From contig NC_081408.1 in NCBI RefSeq assembly GCF_030272615.1, positions 342,938,254-343,002,253 on the forward strand: a DNA stretch of 64,000 nt. Reading direction: 5' to 3'. Under the pieces are notes generated by a model. The model ran no database searches and had not been told where the DNA came from. It saw only the letters and a list, made by a program, of their open reading frames with translations. Position 1 is the stretch's first letter. Every line of letters begins with the position of its first letter. Made by a program: the position numbers and the translations under genes. This DNA comes from Cryptomeria japonica (lineage: Eukaryota > Streptophyta > Pinopsida > Cupressales > Cupressaceae). Shown here in pieces: positions 58,945 through 64,000 of this stretch.

Positions 58945-59879
58945 TAAGTGCACAAAGATGGTGGTTAAAAAGGGGGTATAAATGGACACTTTTTTTGTGA
59001 AATCAGGTGACCCTGAACTTGGAGGCAAAATTTAAAAGTCATCCACTCAATATATGAAGATAATCAAACAAAAAATATTTTAGTACTCTGAATCTAGTTT
59101 CCAAACTACTAAACTTTTTTAAAATTGGATAAGATTAAGGGGGTCAAATCCTTCGCGCACGAAAAACTGACCCTGATTTTTTCTAAAAAACATAACATAG
59201 TGTTTGACGTGTGCATCAAAAAAATCATAGTTATATTTAGTATTTTGACAAATCTTTTGACAGAAAGATAGTTAAAAGTGAGGACTAGAAGATTTGTATT
59301 TTTTTATAATTTTTTGTTGAGTATTTTTTTTTTTTTTATGATTTTTCCAATTGAGAGCATCCTGAAAATTAGATACATGTTCGTGCGTGCAACATAAGTT
59401 GCTTTAAACAAATCGAAACTACAATTTTTTTTTTTTAAATTGTAAAGAATCAAGTGCACTACAATAATATATAATTTTTTAAAAATTTGGATAAGTATAT
59501 CAAAAATTATTCAAAAAATGGTGCACCTATGTCTGTGAGAACTATGGAGACACTGGTAAAAGAAATTCAATAATAATATGTTATTGTTGTTCAAATTGAA
59601 AACAAATTATATGGTTAGAAAGCTCAGAAGGTGGGTGAAAATATGGTGGTAATTTTAGAAATACCCACTTTATGAAGTGTAAACCTGATGATGACAAAGT
59701 CGATAAATCAAGTTGATAAAATAAAACATGTCAAAAATGAGAGAAATGGAGGGAAATCAAACTTCCAATTTGTAGCTTTGTCATCCAGGCCTATTTCCAA
59801 GCCTAAAGAATCAAAAGTGCGTACGGGGTACTTATGGTTTAAAAAGCGCATACAAGGTACTTATAGTGTAAGCAGCACG
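58945..59879. other. AT-rich sequence without genes
   Basis: Unique-looking AT-rich DNA with poly-T/poly-A runs (for example 59325-59345). No coding region, RNA gene or repeat element was recognised on either strand. Confidence 0.6.
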
Positions 59880-60045
59880 TATGTGCTATTGTATAATATG
59901 ATATTCTATGTATAATATGTGTATATACTTATAATATATGTAATATATAATATGTGTATAATATGACATTGTATATATAATATGTTTATATACATATAAT
60001 ATATGTATATATATAATATATAAACATATATATACACATGTAAGT
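59880..60045. repeat. TA-rich microsatellite
   Basis: Interspersed tataatatg / tatatac units. The short open frames here are artefacts of the repeat. Confidence 0.85.
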
Positions 60046-60782
60046 GTATTGTCTCCCCCTCTCAAACACATACAAGGTGTCTCTCTCTCTCTCTCCCCTT
60101 CTCCCTTCCTCTATACCCCATCCTTCTTTCTCTTCTTCTCTCCCTCCATACCCCACTGCAACTATGTCTGCACTTCTATAGAAGTAAGTGAATTCATTTC
60201 GTATCTGCAACTTCCTCTTTGAATTTAATCATGTATCCTCTCCTAAAAAAATTGACTGATGGATTTTTGTGTGTATATTGAATAGGAAGAATGAGGTTTT
60301 AAATTGAACCATGGGTGTATTACCATGACAAACAAAGAAACCTGTAGCAATATTCTTCTCGAATGTGTTTTTAATGAGTAGAGAAGATGTGGAAAATAGT
60401 GTCAATAGAGCAACATGATGAGTCAGAGTACCTGCAATATGTTTTTTCAGAAGAAAACAATAGGCAGGAAGAGAAAGAGGGAGAGAGTAACATAGATGAT
60501 GTCCTGTAGAATGATAGTGGTGGGTATGCGAGAGTTTCCCATGTTGTTACCCAACGCCTGTCACCATATGTTTTAGAACTTAGGTAGTACTCTTAGGGTT
60601 AGGTCAAGATCTTACACTTGCTTTTAGTGAAGCCTCGTTGTTTGTTCGCTTGGAGTCTCGTTGTATGATGTTCTATTCATAATTTTAAATTTAATATATC
60701 ATTTTATTAGCCCACCATATGACCCCTTAGGTGTCATTAGAGGTCACATTGTTTCCTAAGAGGTCACATGGTATCCTGTGAC
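60046..60782. other. CT tract and non-coding sequence
   Basis: A (CT)n-rich tract at 60075-60140, then about 640 bp in which I see no gene. Confidence 0.6.
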
Positions 60783-61000
60783 CCCTTAAGACTCCTCCTC
60801 TTTCCCTCCCCCCTACTCTCCCCCCCTCTCCCTCTCTCTCTCTCTCCCTCCTCTCTCTCTCATCTCCCTCTCCCTCTACCTCTCTCCCTCTCCCTTCCTT
60901 GATACCCCTTCTTCTCTCCCCACCCCCTCTTCTCTCTCTTTCTCTCCCTCCCTCTACCTCTCTCCCTCTCTCTACCTTCCCTCTCCCCTCTTCTCTCCCT
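60783..61000. repeat. CT-rich low-complexity tract
   Basis: Polypyrimidine sequence (tctccctc-type units) running into the assembly gap. It probably caused the gap. Confidence 0.9.
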
Positions 61001-61500
61001 NNNNNNNNNNNNNNNNNNNNNNNNNNNNNNNNNNNNNNNNNNNNNNNNNNNNNNNNNNNNNNNNNNNNNNNNNNNNNNNNNNNNNNNNNNNNNNNNNNNN
61101 NNNNNNNNNNNNNNNNNNNNNNNNNNNNNNNNNNNNNNNNNNNNNNNNNNNNNNNNNNNNNNNNNNNNNNNNNNNNNNNNNNNNNNNNNNNNNNNNNNNN
61201 NNNNNNNNNNNNNNNNNNNNNNNNNNNNNNNNNNNNNNNNNNNNNNNNNNNNNNNNNNNNNNNNNNNNNNNNNNNNNNNNNNNNNNNNNNNNNNNNNNNN
61301 NNNNNNNNNNNNNNNNNNNNNNNNNNNNNNNNNNNNNNNNNNNNNNNNNNNNNNNNNNNNNNNNNNNNNNNNNNNNNNNNNNNNNNNNNNNNNNNNNNNN
61401 NNNNNNNNNNNNNNNNNNNNNNNNNNNNNNNNNNNNNNNNNNNNNNNNNNNNNNNNNNNNNNNNNNNNNNNNNNNNNNNNNNNNNNNNNNNNNNNNNNNN
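61001..61500. other. assembly gap (500 N)
   Basis: Exactly 500 unknown bases, likely a placeholder of arbitrary length. Sequences differ on the two sides: CT tract on the left, tandem satellite on the right. Confidence 0.98.
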
Positions 61501-62290
61501 CTCTTGATGTTTTGGTGCTTTGGGATGCACGACAGGGGCATGCCTATCATAAACCTACCCACCCGGATGTGCTCACGACGTCGGTTTGTGCATACGATGA
61601 ACCGAATCAATTCTAGCCAATCTTGCAACTTACGGTTTTTGGAGCAAGCGAAAAAATGATACTAATTGAAAATGGCTCCGAGTCGTCAAAAACTGAGATA
61701 GGCCATTGTAGAGGAGCATCATGTGACCCCACGGGATTAAACAGATCAACTGTATGTGTCCTAGATTGGAAGAAACAGTCCATCAAATTTTGACAATATT
61801 TTGGACTCAGGGCACTTGAGAGATCGCACCCGTAGGGTATGACTCTCGACGTTCTAGTACTTTGGGATGCACGAAAAAGGAATGCCTAGTGTAAACCTGC
61901 CCACCCGGATGTGCTCACGACATCAGTTTGTGCATATGACGAACCGAATCAATTCTAGCCAATCTTGCAATTTTTCCTTGCAAGCAAATGATGGTTTTTG
62001 GAGCAGGTGAAAAATGATACTAATTGAAAATGGCTCTGAGTCATCAAAAATCGAGATAGGCTATTGTAGAGGAGCCTCATGTGACCCCACAGGATCAAAC
62101 AGATCGACCGTATGTGTCCTAGATTGGAAGAAACAGTCCATCAAATTTCGATAATTTTTTGGACTCAGGGCACTTGAGAGATCGCACCAGTAGGGTATGA
62201 CTCTCGACGTTCTGGTGCTTTGGGATGCATGAAAGGGGCATGCCTAGTGTAAACCTGCCCACTCGGATGCGCTCACGATGTCGGTTTGTT
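61501..62290. repeat. tandem satellite, unit about 342-358 bp
   Basis: Two full units and part of a third: unit starts at 61501, 61843 and 62201, each beginning with a variant of 'ctctcgacgttctggtgctt'. The first unit lacks about 16 bp present in the second. The array is cut on the left by the gap, so its true length is unknown. No ORF is conserved between units. Confidence 0.9.
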
Positions 62291-62344
62291 CACATCACGA
62301 ACAAAATTTGACCATTACGAGCGTGAGGGTGCTCTCGCTCCAAA

Positions 62345-62655
62345 CACATTGTTGTTTATATTCATATTGTTAATTACATATGCAAATATTCATTTAAATT
62401 TATAAAAGGGCAGCCACCAAATACAACGAATACACAACAATGAACTAAATACAAGGAGTTTTGTAGGGTTAATTCAACATTTTAGAAATTTTATCAAATC
62501 ATATTCCACGATTGCAATGTTTTATATCATCTATTTTTGTTGTTTATATTCATATTGTTGATTACATATGCGAATATTCATTTAAATTTATAAAAGGACA
62601 ACCACAAAATACAATGAATACAAAATAATGAACTCATTACACATTTATTGGATCG
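62345..62655. repeat. 188-bp tandem duplication
   Basis: The block 'gttgtttatattcatattgt' through 'aaatttataaaagg' starts at about 62351 and again at about 62539 with few changes. Confidence 0.8.
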
Positions 62656-62814
62656 AATATCTATATTTATATATATATAAAGGCACGTTTGCCAAGTCAA
62701 TACAAGTATTAGAAAAATGTGGCATATGCCATGTCCAAATCAATATACAATAAAAATGTAGAATATATCTACATGTATTGGTCATTCTATGACCAAAACT
62801 AAAACTATATGATC

Positions 62815-63980
62815 CTAAACTTGTGGTGGATCATCAAAATCAAGCCTCTTCGGCGCAGCACGCAGCTTTGTAGATGGCTGCAAAACCACAATTCAAAAGC
62901 CAAGTTAGAATTCTTTTGTAGAAAATAGTTCATAATTAACAACATAACTATGCATTTAACTTTAATTCCTTTGCAATTGAAATGTAGATTACCTCATCGG
63001 CTGATCCAGGAGCTAATGTCTTCGCTCTCCTCTCCTTGTCACTCTTAGGAGTTTTTGTGAAGACATACTTAAATGGATCCACGTTATGGTCGTACTTTGA
63101 GGAGTCTATTGTAGATTAAATGTACAATTAATACAATATACTAACATAAATATATCAAAAACACTTAAAAGCTATAATATAGAGAACAATGATGTACCTG
63201 TGCCTGAGATACTTCTCCAATGGACTGAGGATGGCTCACCATCGATGTAGAAACTGTCACTATTACCTATACAAAAAATGTACAAAGATTAAATACAATT
63301 AATATAATGATAAGTATTGAAGGTTAAAAAAAATTAATTTTACATATCAAACACAAGTGTACCGGATCCTGAGATACTTCTCCAGTGCAAGGAGGAGGGT
63401 TCGCCATTGACAAAATAGGTATGGATATTTCTTGTATGAAAAAATTATAAGATTATAATATGTCATAAGTTCACATGTACGTGTGCATATAATCATGAAA
63501 TCAAGAAAATAAAGTAGAGATACATACCTATGCCCTCTCTTGATCCGCGGGTGAATCAGGTGCATTCAACATATCCACAAAGCTCAATGACGTTGTACAT
63601 GTAAAATAGACAAAAAACACTAATCAATCTACAAACTCCAACTAATACTTGATTTCAACATTTTCAAACAATTATACAACTAAAAATGTGTTCAATTACC
63701 TTGTTCACATGTTTTGGCATCTTCAAGGAATTCTTTTTCTTAGGACGAGCCCTAGACGCGGAGGGGGTACCCTAAAAACACAAAATTAACATGAGATATT
63801 AGTACAGATAATAAATTAAACATAATTTTAAAAATATAAAATTAAATGACTTGCATATTCCATCAAAACAATACATAAAAAGAGTTGTACAAAATATGAT
63901 ACCGTATAGCCTTGTAGGCCAAAATCGATCGCTGAGAGCATGATGTCATCAATCTGGGATATTTCGTCCCCTGTTAACAC
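62815..63980 (-). CDS. 3' part of an unrecognised multi-exon gene
   Basis: Exons inferred from splice sites and phase, in transcript order: 63903-63980 (26 codons, VLTGDEISQIDDI...), 63700-63771 (24 codons, basic, ARPKKKNSLK), an uncertain exon near 63528-63582, 63363-63430, 63198-63266, 62993-63105 (KYVFTKTPKSDKERR) and 62815-62877 (ends FDDPPQV, stop at 62815). Every intron shows GT and AG; 63903 to 63700 and 63363 to 62815 join in phase. Exons 63363 and 63198 are duplicates, both encoding a GEPSS-x-HWRSISG segment. The uncertain exon gives a stop or a phase clash, so there may be an unseen exon, a gene end, or decay. I recognise no domain. The basic segment could be a nuclear signal. The 5' part is outside the window. 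Confidence 0.6.
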
Positions 63981-64000
63981 CTACAAACCAAAAATTAGAC

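Noticed and set aside
59886-60210. Tyr/Ile-rich minus-strand frames
   Set aside because: Translations of the TA microsatellite.
60727-61628. Long open frames on both strands across the N gap
   Set aside because: They exist only because unknown bases contain no stops. The flanks are CT low-complexity sequence.

Overview
The window looks like plant nuclear DNA from a large, repeat-rich genome. There are no bacterial operons, almost everything is LTR retrotransposon, many inactivating changes look like C-to-T decay, and the only host-like gene has short exons with GT/AG introns. I cannot name the species.

About 57 kb is a nest of Ty3/gypsy elements of the Tat/Ogre type. This assignment rests on a Gag with a C-H-H-C knuckle, one Gag-PR-RT-RNaseH-aRNaseH-IN reading frame, a second 'archaeal-type' RNase H before integrase, no chromodomain, and an extra antisense ORF between pol and the 3' LTR. 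There are three copies of one family. Copy A (+) starts before base 1 and runs to 23142, with its LTR tail at 41677-42168. Copy B (-) is complete at 23143-41671 (18.5 kb; LTRs of 1391 and 1390 bp; TSD CCTAT). Copy C (+) spans 43461-58944, has a truncated 3' LTR and lacks the antisense gene. Copy A is interrupted twice: by copy B at the TATA box of its LTR, and by N1 (13744-21600, minus strand, TSD CATAC), a 7.9 kb element that encodes only Gag and a protease-like domain. Copy C carries a 452 bp solo LTR (TSD CAAAG). A's LTR is followed directly by a primer-binding site and the start of another element body (42169-42430), so LTR and body are arranged in tandem.

The family layout, in element orientation, is: LTR, PBS, an AGCGCT-motif array, a long leader, a conserved 127-codon ORF of unknown function, Gag-Pol with a G-patch domain after the protease, a 2.7 kb AT-rich spacer, an antisense plant-mobile-domain (PMD) ORF, a second AGCGCT array upstream of that ORF, a TATA box for it, PPT, LTR. 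The AGCGCT arrays precede both transcription units and have the same orientation relative to each. This is the most unusual structural feature in the window. All Gag-Pol copies are dead (stops and frameshifts), although copy B keeps most catalytic motifs.

From 58945 to 62800 the DNA is non-coding: AT-rich sequence, TA and CT microsatellites, a 500-N gap, a tandem satellite of about 350 bp, and a 188 bp duplication. The right edge (62815-63980, minus strand) holds the 3' exons of a host-like gene I do not recognise. Five of its exons have clean splice sites and codon phases, and two of those are duplicates of each other.
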